43,741 bases of DNA from JAURDE01 sp965365285. GTDB lineage: Bacteria > Bdellovibrionota > Bacteriovoracia > Bacteriovoracales > Bacteriovoracaceae. Shown here one piece after another: positions 31,738-40,601 of this stretch. Each line of letters begins with the position of its first letter. Position 1 is the first letter of the stretch. The notes beneath the pieces are model-generated. The model was not told the origin of the DNA. It saw only the letters and a list, made by a program, of their open reading frames with translations, and ran no database searches. The DNA lies in assembly GCA_965365285.1 (NCBI GenBank), contig CBDUBC010000011.1, positions 1-43,741 on the forward strand. Reading direction: 5' to 3'. The position numbers and the translations under genes are program-made.

Positions 31738-32712
31738 TTAATTTAGATCGAGAAGTCGATGAACGATCCTGTCAAAATTTCCAACAAGTGGACTGTTAGG
31801 AAACTCCATTAGAAGTGGTCTTCTCTTTTTAACACTTTGCCAAACAGCAGAGTCGTAATCAAGATAGCCCACGTAATCAATATTGAGTCCAAAATATTTC
31901 TTACAGATGATTTTCATGGAAAACCCAATATCTACATCTGCTTGAGTTCTCACTTGATTGAGAACTAGATTAGGGCAAAGCTGATCAATCTCTTTTTTAA
32001 GCTTTTGTCCTGCAATTGGATTGATTTCTATGATTTTATTGAGAAGCTCAGCGGGGGTATTCTCTTCTCCCATTTTGGTGTTCATTGCCTGATCAATAAG
32101 AGGACCAATTTCAAGAAGATCCTCCGCCATTTTAAGTTTTCTATAAAAAAATGATTTGATAAACCGGTATGTGTTCTCAATGGAAGTAGGCTCTGGAAGG
32201 GCGGTGAGGATTCCTTTATCTGAACTAATAAAAAAGTCGAGCGTGTTAAAAGATGTTCCGGCACCTAAATCCAGAAGAACAAAGTCTGCTTCAAGTTCGT
32301 GAAGCTTATTTAGAATTTTTGTTTTGTGAAGTTGCTTCAAATTGGCGATCCCCACATCATCTTGAGCACCACTTATAACGGAGAGGTTTTTAACCATAGT
32401 TGGTGTTTTGAGTTCCTCTAGTCCTAGAACTTTCTTTGAGAGATAGTCGGATAGAGTTTTTTCGGGTATTGGTACCCCAAGACAAGTATGAAGATTAGCA
32501 CCTCCAAGATCGAGGTCAATCGCAACAACTTTATAGCCCATCAGGGCCAAGCATAGAGAAATATTGGCAGTCACTAAGCTTTTTCCGACACCGCCTTTAC
32601 CACCGCCTATGGCCCAAACCTGGCAGTTTTTCTGCGTGTCAATATTCCTATATATATTTTGGGAAAAAGCAGAAGACTCTTCGTTTTTTTCTTTTGCGAA
32701 TAAGGATGACAA
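31738..32712 (-). CDS. MinD/ParA-family ATPase (FlhG/MinD-like)
   Basis: A 324-residue deviant Walker ATPase. The P-loop GGGKGGVGKS (36-45) follows a polar N-terminus, then VAIDLDLGGANLHTCLG (A' motif) and FVLLDLGAGTSFNTLDFF (Walker B region). Such proteins dimerise on ATP and position cargo: FlhG/FleN sets flagellar number and MinD sets the division site. The C-terminus lacks an obvious MinD amphipathic helix. The start is TTG (32712) with AAGGA 8 bases ahead; no ATG or GTG exists before the P-loop. It heads the minus-strand operon 32712-27515 and is divergent from the DGK1-like gene. Confidence 0.88.
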   Translation of the reverse strand: MSSLFAKEKNEESSAFSQNIYRNIDTQKNCQVWAIGGGKGGVGKSLVTANISLCLALMGYKVVAIDLDLGGANLHTCLGVPIPEKTLSDYLSKKVLGLEELKTPTMVKNLSVISGAQDDVGIANLKQLHKTKILNKLHELEADFVLLDLGAGTSFNTLDFFISSDKGILTALPEPTSIENTYRFIKSFFYRKLKMAEDLLEIGPLIDQAMNTKMGEENTPAELLNKIIEINPIAGQKLKKEIDQLCPNLVLNQVRTQADVDIGFSMKIICKKYFGLNIDYVGYLDYDSAVWQSVKKRRPLLMEFPNSPLVGNFDRIVHRLLDLN

Positions 32713-32816
32713 TCCGTGTTTCCTTGTTTTATCGTCGACGATTCTAATAATATTATAGGTAGATTTATTAGATTTGTAAGTGGTTTTATAAAATATATAT
32801 TCTGCTTTGCGTAAAT

Positions 32817-33455
32817 ATGAGTATTACAAAAATAAAAACCAAGAAAGATTTGCATCTCTTAAGAAAGTCCTGGCATGCGGGCACTGGGTGTATTGGTCTC
32901 TATTCTATTTTTAAAACTGGCGCGGACCCTCAGATTTTTGGTTACATACTCTTAATGATTGGTGGATTAGGGCTTTCTCTGGACTTTATTCGTTTGAGAA
33001 ATCCTGCTATGAATAAGCAGCTTATTAAAGTTTATTCGCCTTTTATGAGACAATCCGAAATTAACTCAGTTACCGGGTTGCCTTTCTATGCCTTTGGTAC
33101 AGGACTCTCTCTCTTATTTTTTCCTTTTCCAATCGCTCTTCTTTCCTGCCTCTATCTTATTTTTTGTGATCCTATTTCAAGTTTAGTAGGTAACCTTTTT
33201 GGTAAGAATAAAATTTATAAAAATAAAACTCTAGAAGGCTACTTGGGCAATTTCATATCGGCTTTTTTGATTACCCTAGTACATGGCTCATATTATAAAA
33301 TTCAAGAAATTGAGCTTTTGTCTTGGGCATTAATCGGTGCAACTTTGTCAGCTACCGTTGAGCTCCTTTCTGGTCGCATCGATGATAACTTTGCGGTACC
33401 GGTCTTTACTGGACTAGGTTTGTTTCTTTTTAACCAAGTTTTTTATTTCCTCTAA
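32817..33455 (+). CDS. DGK1/SEC59-like membrane lipid kinase
   Basis: A 212-residue polytopic protein with about six hydrophobic segments. Features of the DGK1/SEC59/CDP-diglyceride-synthetase-like kinase group are RKSWHAGTG near the start, CDPISSLVGNLFGKNKIYKNKTLEGYLGN in the middle loop and DDNFAVPVFTG near the end. Eukaryotic members phosphorylate diacylglycerol or dolichol with CTP. The bacterial homologues' substrate is not settled; a diacylglycerol- or polyprenol-kinase role is the best inference. It has little or no ribosome site and a short leader. Confidence 0.8.
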   Translation: MSITKIKTKKDLHLLRKSWHAGTGCIGLYSIFKTGADPQIFGYILLMIGGLGLSLDFIRLRNPAMNKQLIKVYSPFMRQSEINSVTGLPFYAFGTGLSLLFFPFPIALLSCLYLIFCDPISSLVGNLFGKNKIYKNKTLEGYLGNFISAFLITLVHGSYYKIQEIELLSWALIGATLSATVELLSGRIDDNFAVPVFTGLGLFLFNQVFYFL

Positions 33456-33536
33456 TTACTCTTTATCTTGTTATAGTTTTCGTTTAAATAATCGATAAGT
33501 ATTTGAATTGTTTCTAGTATCTAATCGGAGAAAGTT

Positions 33537-36500
33537 ATGACGAAGGTCAAAACAAGTTCATCTGGAAGTTATTCTATTAATTCAGCGAGTAGTTATAAAA
33601 AGGCTATTTTAGATCGGATTAAAGGTAACGAAGAAAACTTTATCTCATTTGTTGAAATCTATTTAGAAAAATTAAGTCAACGAACGCTTTTCGATCACAG
33701 TCCAAAAGAGTGGGTGAAGTTTTTTAAAGAGCGCTATGAATTCTTTGAAAAGAGTGCTGGATGTGGCGAAGGAGATTATTACTTTAAACAAAATAACGAT
33801 GGAAATCGTTTCGTTCTTGAATGGGTTTATGAAGGCGTCACTCATGCCATGATAACAATTGAGGCCCTTTTTCTTGAATATAAAATTAATATTCACTTAA
33901 GACTTTCTCCTGTCATTGGCGTGGACTGTGATGGCAACAAAGTAACTAAAGTTCATCATCCCAATATAAACGGAAAAAGAATTGCTTGTCTCTACATGGA
34001 ATTCGATCCGCTGAGTGAAGAAGTTCTTGAGGAACTAAAAGCTCGAATGGATCGCCATATTCTTGCGGTAAAAGTTGCCGGGCGTGCACAAAAAGATATG
34101 GTGGATCAGTGTGAAAGAGTCAGACTAATTGTTGAGAATGAAAAGCTCAAGCAAGACGAACCCAAAGAAGAGTGGCTTGATCTTATTGATTGGGTAAAAA
34201 CTAACTTCTATTTCTCAGGATATGCAAAATATAATTGTGTAGGTTCGAATGGTGATCTTAAGTTTGACCTCGAGGAAGGATCGGCTCAAGGAATTCTTTC
34301 CGATCTTTATGAAAAGAATGACCCTCAAAAAATTAAAGAACATATTGAAAATCTTATTTGGGTAAGATCTTTTGATGTTAACCAGCTTGCCTTTGAAACG
34401 ATTCGAGTGATTAGTCCTCTTCATCGTTTTGAACACTTGATGAGCTTAAGTTTTAAGGGGAATCGAAGAAAAGATGGTTCTTATGATTTTTTTGTCTTTT
34501 TAGGTCTTATTAAACATAGTTCTCTTCAATCCAGAAATCTTGAGACACCACTTATTCGCTTAAAGATGCAGGACATCTTTGAAGCGGAGTTTATGGGACC
34601 CGAGAGTTTTACTTATAATGAAGTGATTCGAATCTTTGATCCGATTCCTAAATTTGAACTTTTTAGAAGGTCATCAAAAGAACTCTTGTGGATGATTCAG
34701 TCTCTTCTCTCTATAAATGGACTTCATAATATTAGAACCTTTTGTCATAATAGTCAGGGGAAAAAGAAGCAGATTTGGCTAGTCATTTCAATTCCTACTT
34801 ATAACTTCACTGCTGAGAACGTAAGAAAAATGGAAGATCATCTTCTTCAAAAAGTTCCTCATTCAGCTTTTGAATTTATTCAGATCCGAGGGCATTCTAC
34901 CATGAGTAGAATTCATGCCTATTTCGATATTCCAGGAGGTGATGATTACGAGCCTGATATGGATATGTTGGAACAGGATCTGATGGCACTGACAAGATCC
35001 TGGGAAGATAAGATTAAAGAAATTCTTGCTAAATCACATTCAGCAAGCTTTGCAGAACGACTTTGCCAATTTTATCTACCAATGATGCCCTCTCATTATA
35101 GAGGTCGAGTAGAGCCTGAATCAGCGGTTCGAGATATTCTTCATTTAGAAAAACTAGCTCATAGTGAACAAATTCAATTTGATCTTGAGGATTTTATATC
35201 TATTGGTTCTGTCATGAATAATAAGGTTTCTCTTATTCATGTTTATTCTCACTCTAAAATCGACCTTATTAAAATTATGCCAGTATTAAAGAATATGGGG
35301 CTTTATGTTTATGATCAAATTACCACCCGAATTGGAAAGATTGGAACGACAGCTGGCTATATTCAATCTTTTCGAGTTTCGACTCTCGACTTTAATAAAA
35401 TCGAGGTTGCCTCCTATAAAAAAAATCTTGGTGATCTTCTCATTGAAATTTTTAATGAAAATACAGCGGATGATCCTCTCAATGCACTTGCACTTTTTGC
35501 CAAGCTGAATTGGAGAATGATCAATGTTCTTCAGACATATAGAAACCTTCTTATTCAAATGAAATCTCCTTTTACGGTACCAAAGATTAACTCTTGTCTT
35601 TTAAAATATCCTTCTCATGCTAAGGCCTTGTATCTCTATTACGATAAAAAGTTTAATCCTGAAGTGAGTTATGGAGATATTGAATATAGAATATCGAAAA
35701 CACTTCCGGATCTTAAAAAAGCCTTTTTAGAGTCTCTTGGGGAAGTTCATGAGGTCGCTGATGATACCATTTTAAGAAAGATTTTTAATCTTCTTGAGGC
35801 CACCTTAAGAACTAATTTCTATATTCCTAAAGATGATGGAGAGACTTTTATCTCTATCAAACTGGATAGCTCTAAAATAGAGCAGATTCCTATACCAGTG
35901 CCTTATAGGGAGATGTTTGTTTACGATGTTGGTGTCGAAGGAACCCACCTTCGATTTGGAGCGGTTGCCCGAGGTGGACTTCGATGGTCCGACCGTCACG
36001 ATGACTTTAGAACAGAGGTATTAGGTCTCGTTAAAACTCAGCAAACGAAAAACGTAGTGATTATTCCTGTTGGGTCTAAAGGAGGATTCATCCTTAAAAA
36101 GCCAATTACATCAAGAGAACAAGGGGCAATTGAATCTAATAAACAATATAAGAAATTTATTAGTGGTCTTCTTGATATTACAGATAATATGGATGCATCT
36201 CGAAAGGCAAGTCATCCTAGTTATGTTCTGCCCTATGATGGCCTTGATCCCTACCTCGTCGTTGCCGCAGATAAGGGAACAGCAACTTTTTCGGATACGG
36301 CAAATGAGATCTCTCAAAAGTATGGTTTTTGGCTAGGTGATGGGTTCGCTTCAGGTGGCTCTTTTGGTTATGACCATAAAAAAGAAGGAATTACTGCTCG
36401 TGGTGGATGGGAATGTGTCAAACTCCACTTCAAAGAACTTGGTAAAGATATTCAGACCGAAAATACAACAGTTGTCGCCATTGGAGATATGAGTGGGGAT

Positions 36501-38375
36501 GTCTTTGGAAATGGGATGCTTCTTTCTAAGTGCCTTAAGCTTCAAGCAGCTTTTAACCATATGCATATCTTTCTTGATCCTGATCCTGACCCAGGGAAAA
36601 GTTGGGAAGAGAGAAAAAGACTGTTTGAACTGCCTCGATCCACTTGGAAAGATTATAACGCGAGCCTTATTTCAAAAGGTGGTGGCGTCTTTGACCGGTC
36701 TGCTAAAATTATTCACCTTTCTCCTGAAGTCCAAGAAATGTTAGGAGTTAGAGAGGAGAGTATGAACGGTGAAGAAGTTATTAAGTATATCATCAAAATG
36801 AAAACAGAACTTTTCTGGTTTGGTGGGATTGGAACCTATATTAAGTCTGATTCTCAAACCAATGTAGAAGTAGGGGATCGTGCCAATGACGGAGTTCGAG
36901 TTGATACTTCCGATATCCAGGCAACGGTCGTAGGAGAGGGAGCTAACCTCGGTATTACTCAACTTGGTCGAATTGAGCTTGATAAAAAAGGTGTTCGTCT
37001 TAATACCGATGCTATTGATAACTCGGCCGGTGTTAATATGAGTGACTATGAAGTTAATATTAAGATTCTTCTACAACTTCTACTTAGTAACGGAAAGATT
37101 GCCAATATGGATGATCGAAATGATATCCTTGTTATGGCCACTGATCAAGTAAGCGAGTTGGTTCTTGCTAATAACAGAGGTCAGCATCGACTTCTTTCTA
37201 TGGATAAAATTCGATCTCTTCGATCGTTTAAAGTTTTTAAAAACTTAGTTTATTATCTTAAAGAAAAAGGACTTAATACAAAAAGTGAAAATATTCCTGA
37301 AGGAAAAGAGCTCGAGTCTCTTGAGCACTCCGGGTTAGGAATGCCAAGACCAATTCTTGCTGTTCTTCAAGCATACACCAAAATGGGTGTTTATGAATAT
37401 CTCTTGAAGTCTAACCTCATTTCGGATTCTTTTTTTGATCATATGTTTGTTCATTATTTTCCAGAAAGTATTCGAGAAAAGTTTGGTGAAGATCTTCACC
37501 TTCACCCACTGAAAAAAGAAATCATTGCTACCGTCTTAACTAATAAGGTGGTGAATCAAGCAGGTTCTTGCTTTCTTTATAGGGCCGAACAACAATCAGG
37601 AAAGAAATATGAAACCATAATTCAAGCCTATCTCATTATTTGTGAAATTTTTGGCGGAGATAGGCTTCGAGGTCAAATTCTTCATGCTAAAAACGTTACT
37701 AAAGAGGCAAAGTATGAAGCCTACCTTCGAATTGAAGAAGTGATTCAGGCCATTGTTCAGCAAATGCTTAAACTTACAAAAAGATCAAACTTTGATATGA
37801 TCTCAGGATATGAAAACTTGATTAATGAAGTTGAAAAAGTTTTTAGCTTAGAGGGAGAAGAGCTTGCGCTTACACTTTCTTACTGGAGAGGTAAGGGCTA
37901 TGATATGGATACAGCAAAGATGATTGCTGTAATTTGTATGCTCAAATCTGCTCCAGACTTTATCTATCTGAATCAAGAAGAAAATATTTCTATCGCAGGT
38001 GCCATTCGAATTAGTATGGCCATCAACGAGATATTCCATTTTGACTGGCTCAATAAAAAACTTAATGGAATTGATACGCTGACTGACTGGGAACTCTCTC
38101 TTCAGGATATTCTCAATCAGAATTTAGAACTCTATAAATCAAATCTTCTTCGATTCCTTGTGGATCGCCATGGAGAACAGAGCCTTTCTAATATTCAAGA
38201 AGAAGAAATTTTACAATCTGTTACTGAATACTTTGAATTACCTCTTAAGAATTTTTTCTCCACGGTTGAGGCGCTTAAGATGGATCCATTAATCAATCTG
38301 ACCACTCTATCCGTAAGTATTAACCGGCTTAATTTTTTAGCTGGCATTAAATTAGGAGCAACAAGGGAAAATTAA
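33537..38375 (+). CDS. NAD-specific glutamate dehydrogenase, large (180-kDa) class
   Basis: At 1612 residues this has the size of the L-GDH/GDH_180 family, far larger than the ~450-residue common enzyme. The N-terminal ~750 residues hold the regulatory/ACT-like region of the family. The catalytic core has FGAVARGGLRWSDRHDDFRTEVLGLVKTQQTKNVVIIPVGSKGGF, then DKGTATFSDTAN, VVAIGDMSGDVFGNGML, FFGGIGTYIK-like WFGGIGTYI and AAVVGEGANLG-like TVVGEGANLGITQLGRIE. It deaminates glutamate to 2-oxoglutarate, feeding amino-acid carbon into the TCA cycle, as suits an organism living on protein. GGAG lies 8 bases before the ATG. Confidence 0.97.
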   Translation: MTKVKTSSSGSYSINSASSYKKAILDRIKGNEENFISFVEIYLEKLSQRTLFDHSPKEWVKFFKERYEFFEKSAGCGEGDYYFKQNNDGNRFVLEWVYEGVTHAMITIEALFLEYKINIHLRLSPVIGVDCDGNKVTKVHHPNINGKRIACLYMEFDPLSEEVLEELKARMDRHILAVKVAGRAQKDMVDQCERVRLIVENEKLKQDEPKEEWLDLIDWVKTNFYFSGYAKYNCVGSNGDLKFDLEEGSAQGILSDLYEKNDPQKIKEHIENLIWVRSFDVNQLAFETIRVISPLHRFEHLMSLSFKGNRRKDGSYDFFVFLGLIKHSSLQSRNLETPLIRLKMQDIFEAEFMGPESFTYNEVIRIFDPIPKFELFRRSSKELLWMIQSLLSINGLHNIRTFCHNSQGKKKQIWLVISIPTYNFTAENVRKMEDHLLQKVPHSAFEFIQIRGHSTMSRIHAYFDIPGGDDYEPDMDMLEQDLMALTRSWEDKIKEILAKSHSASFAERLCQFYLPMMPSHYRGRVEPESAVRDILHLEKLAHSEQIQFDLEDFISIGSVMNNKVSLIHVYSHSKIDLIKIMPVLKNMGLYVYDQITTRIGKIGTTAGYIQSFRVSTLDFNKIEVASYKKNLGDLLIEIFNENTADDPLNALALFAKLNWRMINVLQTYRNLLIQMKSPFTVPKINSCLLKYPSHAKALYLYYDKKFNPEVSYGDIEYRISKTLPDLKKAFLESLGEVHEVADDTILRKIFNLLEATLRTNFYIPKDDGETFISIKLDSSKIEQIPIPVPYREMFVYDVGVEGTHLRFGAVARGGLRWSDRHDDFRTEVLGLVKTQQTKNVVIIPVGSKGGFILKKPITSREQGAIESNKQYKKFISGLLDITDNMDASRKASHPSYVLPYDGLDPYLVVAADKGTATFSDTANEISQKYGFWLGDGFASGGSFGYDHKKEGITARGGWECVKLHFKELGKDIQTENTTVVAIGDMSGDVFGNGMLLSKCLKLQAAFNHMHIFLDPDPDPGKSWEERKRLFELPRSTWKDYNASLISKGGGVFDRSAKIIHLSPEVQEMLGVREESMNGEEVIKYIIKMKTELFWFGGIGTYIKSDSQTNVEVGDRANDGVRVDTSDIQATVVGEGANLGITQLGRIELDKKGVRLNTDAIDNSAGVNMSDYEVNIKILLQLLLSNGKIANMDDRNDILVMATDQVSELVLANNRGQHRLLSMDKIRSLRSFKVFKNLVYYLKEKGLNTKSENIPEGKELESLEHSGLGMPRPILAVLQAYTKMGVYEYLLKSNLISDSFFDHMFVHYFPESIREKFGEDLHLHPLKKEIIATVLTNKVVNQAGSCFLYRAEQQSGKKYETIIQAYLIICEIFGGDRLRGQILHAKNVTKEAKYEAYLRIEEVIQAIVQQMLKLTKRSNFDMISGYENLINEVEKVFSLEGEELALTLSYWRGKGYDMDTAKMIAVICMLKSAPDFIYLNQEENISIAGAIRISMAINEIFHFDWLNKKLNGIDTLTDWELSLQDILNQNLELYKSNLLRFLVDRHGEQSLSNIQEEEILQSVTEYFELPLKNFFSTVEALKMDPLINLTTLSVSINRLNFLAGIKLGATREN

Positions 38376-39176
38376 TTGAAAAACTTTACGCTTTTATTCA
38401 TTTTATTTGTTCTAATTGGCTGCTCTAAAAAAGCAACACTCTCTAAGGATAAGTTTAATAATTATCTTATAAGTTCTAATGAGGTATTTGTATCGGATGT
38501 GGCGATAGAGAAGTGGAGAGTAGGACCTTTAAGAAGACAAAAGCTCAGTAAGGGAATTCGTATTGGAGTGACCTTTCCCCAGCTTGATATGGGTGATTTA
38601 GAGACTCTTGTTCGAGAGACCAATGTCGATTCTTATATTTTAAGACTTAAAAGAAGAGGAGTTGTTGGAGGTAGAGTCATCGGCCACCTCTATGTTCCTT
38701 TTTTGATTAGAAAGGGTAAAACCAGTAGTTCTCTACGGTCTAAACAAATGACCAAAGGTTTCTTTTTTGTTTATTACTCCGCTGCGGCCCTCTCTGCAAG
38801 GTTTGAGAATATGTCATGTCCGGCCTTTAATCATCGTTATCTTATTAAAGAAGTCGAGCTTGATAAGCATAGAAATCAAATGATTACTTTTAATGTCTCA
38901 AAGTCTTCGGTTGAAAAAGTGATCGCTCGAGTTAACCCTTTTGATTATAAGACCGTTTTCAATGGAGGACCATCACTTGTTGGTGATTATGTTATTGAGA
39001 TGGCGTTTTTTAATTATGAGAAAAAAGAGCGTAAAAGCTCATGGATAGAGCTTCCTGAACGTGTCACTGTTCAAAATGAGTTTGAGCAAGTTGTTAAAGG
39101 CTGTGCCTCCGATAATCTTCCACCTCCTGTCGAAGACACAGGAGATCCTGTTAAGCGATTTAAATTCGGACAATGA
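38376..39176 (+). CDS. Putative lipoprotein with TTG start, unknown function
   Basis: A 266-residue lipoprotein: the signal peptide MKNFTLLFILFVLIGC has a lipobox LIGC, with the Cys at about residue 16. The start is TTG immediately after the glutamate dehydrogenase stop, with AGGGAA 7 bases ahead; the signal peptide begins right at this codon, so no later start is credible. The mature part is beta-rich and basic (LRLKRRGVVGGRVIGHLYVPFLIR), with two Cys. I recognise no domain. It is followed after three bases by another lipoprotein gene, so the three form an operon. Confidence 0.75.
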   Translation: MKNFTLLFILFVLIGCSKKATLSKDKFNNYLISSNEVFVSDVAIEKWRVGPLRRQKLSKGIRIGVTFPQLDMGDLETLVRETNVDSYILRLKRRGVVGGRVIGHLYVPFLIRKGKTSSSLRSKQMTKGFFFVYYSAAALSARFENMSCPAFNHRYLIKEVELDKHRNQMITFNVSKSSVEKVIARVNPFDYKTVFNGGPSLVGDYVIEMAFFNYEKKERKSSWIELPERVTVQNEFEQVVKGCASDNLPPPVEDTGDPVKRFKFGQ

Positions 39177-39179
39177 TCT

Positions 39180-40601
39180 ATGCGAATCCTACTTCTACTA
39201 TTATTAACTTCATGTGCGCTTATAGGAAATCCACCTTCCTCAGATCAGGTGACTAAGGCTTTTTTAGAGACATCTGAATGGCATGAAGGAAAACCAAGTA
39301 GGGAAGAGTGGGATCATCATGTAGAGAAAAACTTTCATGATCGGTTTAGCTATTTTGATAAGCTAGCGCTTGAGAGAAGACAAGATCAAATCTTTTCCCA
39401 AAAAAAGGTAAGATCTGCTCGATTTTTAGAAATAATAAATTCACCAAGACTTCAGTCCGAGTTTTGTAAGTCCATACCAAAAGGAGCCATGCTTCATGTT
39501 CATCCTCCTGGAACAATTAAAAAAGAAACTCTTACCCCGCTTTTGAAAAAATATAATAGAAAAATTGACCATAAGAAAATACTAGAGATTGCCAACACAG
39601 GAAGGAATCAACTTTCTTCACAGGATATTGATCTTATCCAATCTCTTCCTGAAAACCGATTTAATGAGCTTTCTCAAGAAGATCAAGAAAAGATTCTAGG
39701 TCTCCTTATTTTAAATATGAATCAAGTGCCTTATTCTTTTGAGCGATTTCAAGCAACTTTTGCATTAACTAAGTATTTCATCCCCTTTACAGAGGAAGAT
39801 GAGTTCTTCTTTATCAAAGATTTTTTAAAAAGAGCAAGGCGACTTGGTATAGATTATGTAGAACTTACCCACGTTTTTAAATATCCTCTTGATATAAAAA
39901 AACTTAGAAAAAAGACAAAGCATCTGTATAAAGAAACGGGGGTCATTGTTCGTTGGAATCTGGCCTTTATTCGTGATTCTAGAAGAGAGAGTATGATTAA
40001 AATTAGAGATCAGCTCCTTTCCATGAGTAAGTCTCAACTTTTTCCTATTATAGGAATTGATTTGGTTGCCAATGAAGAGAAAAGCTCTGCTCTAGATGCT
40101 TGGGAGCTTTACAAACCCATTCTTAAAAAAGGTCATTTAAAAGCAACTATGCATGCAGGAGAGCTAGGTCATCGTCATAATGTAAGAGATGCCTTATTAA
40201 TTGGAGTTGATCGCATTGGTCATGGCGTTCTCGTACAAAGAGATGCCCTCACCCTAGAAGTCATGGCCCAGCTTGAAAAGACCGTTGAAGTTAACCTTAA
40301 AAGTAATCTTTTACTGGGAGTTGTTTCCCATATTAAAGAGCATCCTTTTTTAAAGTATCATAGAAATGGAATTCCCATCTCACTGTCGACTGACGATGAG
40401 GGAATGTTTAATACCGATATGGCAGGAGAGTGTGAACTCGTGCTTAATAATACCAATATCACTTATAAAGAGCTCAAAAAGATTTATCAAAATGGACTCT
40501 TCTATTCCTTTGCGGAAAAGAAATTAAAATCAAGACTTCTCAAAAAGCTAGAGAAGAGGTTCATAAAATTTGAAAAAGCCTGGGGGCTTACACCCAATTA
40601 A
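39180..40601 (+). CDS. Lipoprotein adenosine deaminase-family enzyme (ADGF/ADA-like)
   Basis: A 473-residue protein with a lipoprotein signal (MRILLLLLLTSC, lipobox LTSC) and then an adenosine/AMP deaminase barrel. Zn and catalytic residues are visible: H106 and H108 (AMLHVHPPGT), H325 with E328 (MHAGELGHRH), RIGHGV, and D405-D406 (SLSTDDEGMF). HVHPPG replaces the HxHLDG of cytosolic ADA and recalls secreted ADGF/CECR1 proteins. It should deaminate adenosine or deoxyadenosine outside the cytoplasmic membrane. Cotranscription with a lipoprotein and the glutamate dehydrogenase is likely. Its last 14 bases overlap tdh on the other strand. Confidence 0.88.
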   Translation: MRILLLLLLTSCALIGNPPSSDQVTKAFLETSEWHEGKPSREEWDHHVEKNFHDRFSYFDKLALERRQDQIFSQKKVRSARFLEIINSPRLQSEFCKSIPKGAMLHVHPPGTIKKETLTPLLKKYNRKIDHKKILEIANTGRNQLSSQDIDLIQSLPENRFNELSQEDQEKILGLLILNMNQVPYSFERFQATFALTKYFIPFTEEDEFFFIKDFLKRARRLGIDYVELTHVFKYPLDIKKLRKKTKHLYKETGVIVRWNLAFIRDSRRESMIKIRDQLLSMSKSQLFPIIGIDLVANEEKSSALDAWELYKPILKKGHLKATMHAGELGHRHNVRDALLIGVDRIGHGVLVQRDALTLEVMAQLEKTVEVNLKSNLLLGVVSHIKEHPFLKYHRNGIPISLSTDDEGMFNTDMAGECELVLNNTNITYKELKKIYQNGLFYSFAEKKLKSRLLKKLEKRFIKFEKAWGLTPN

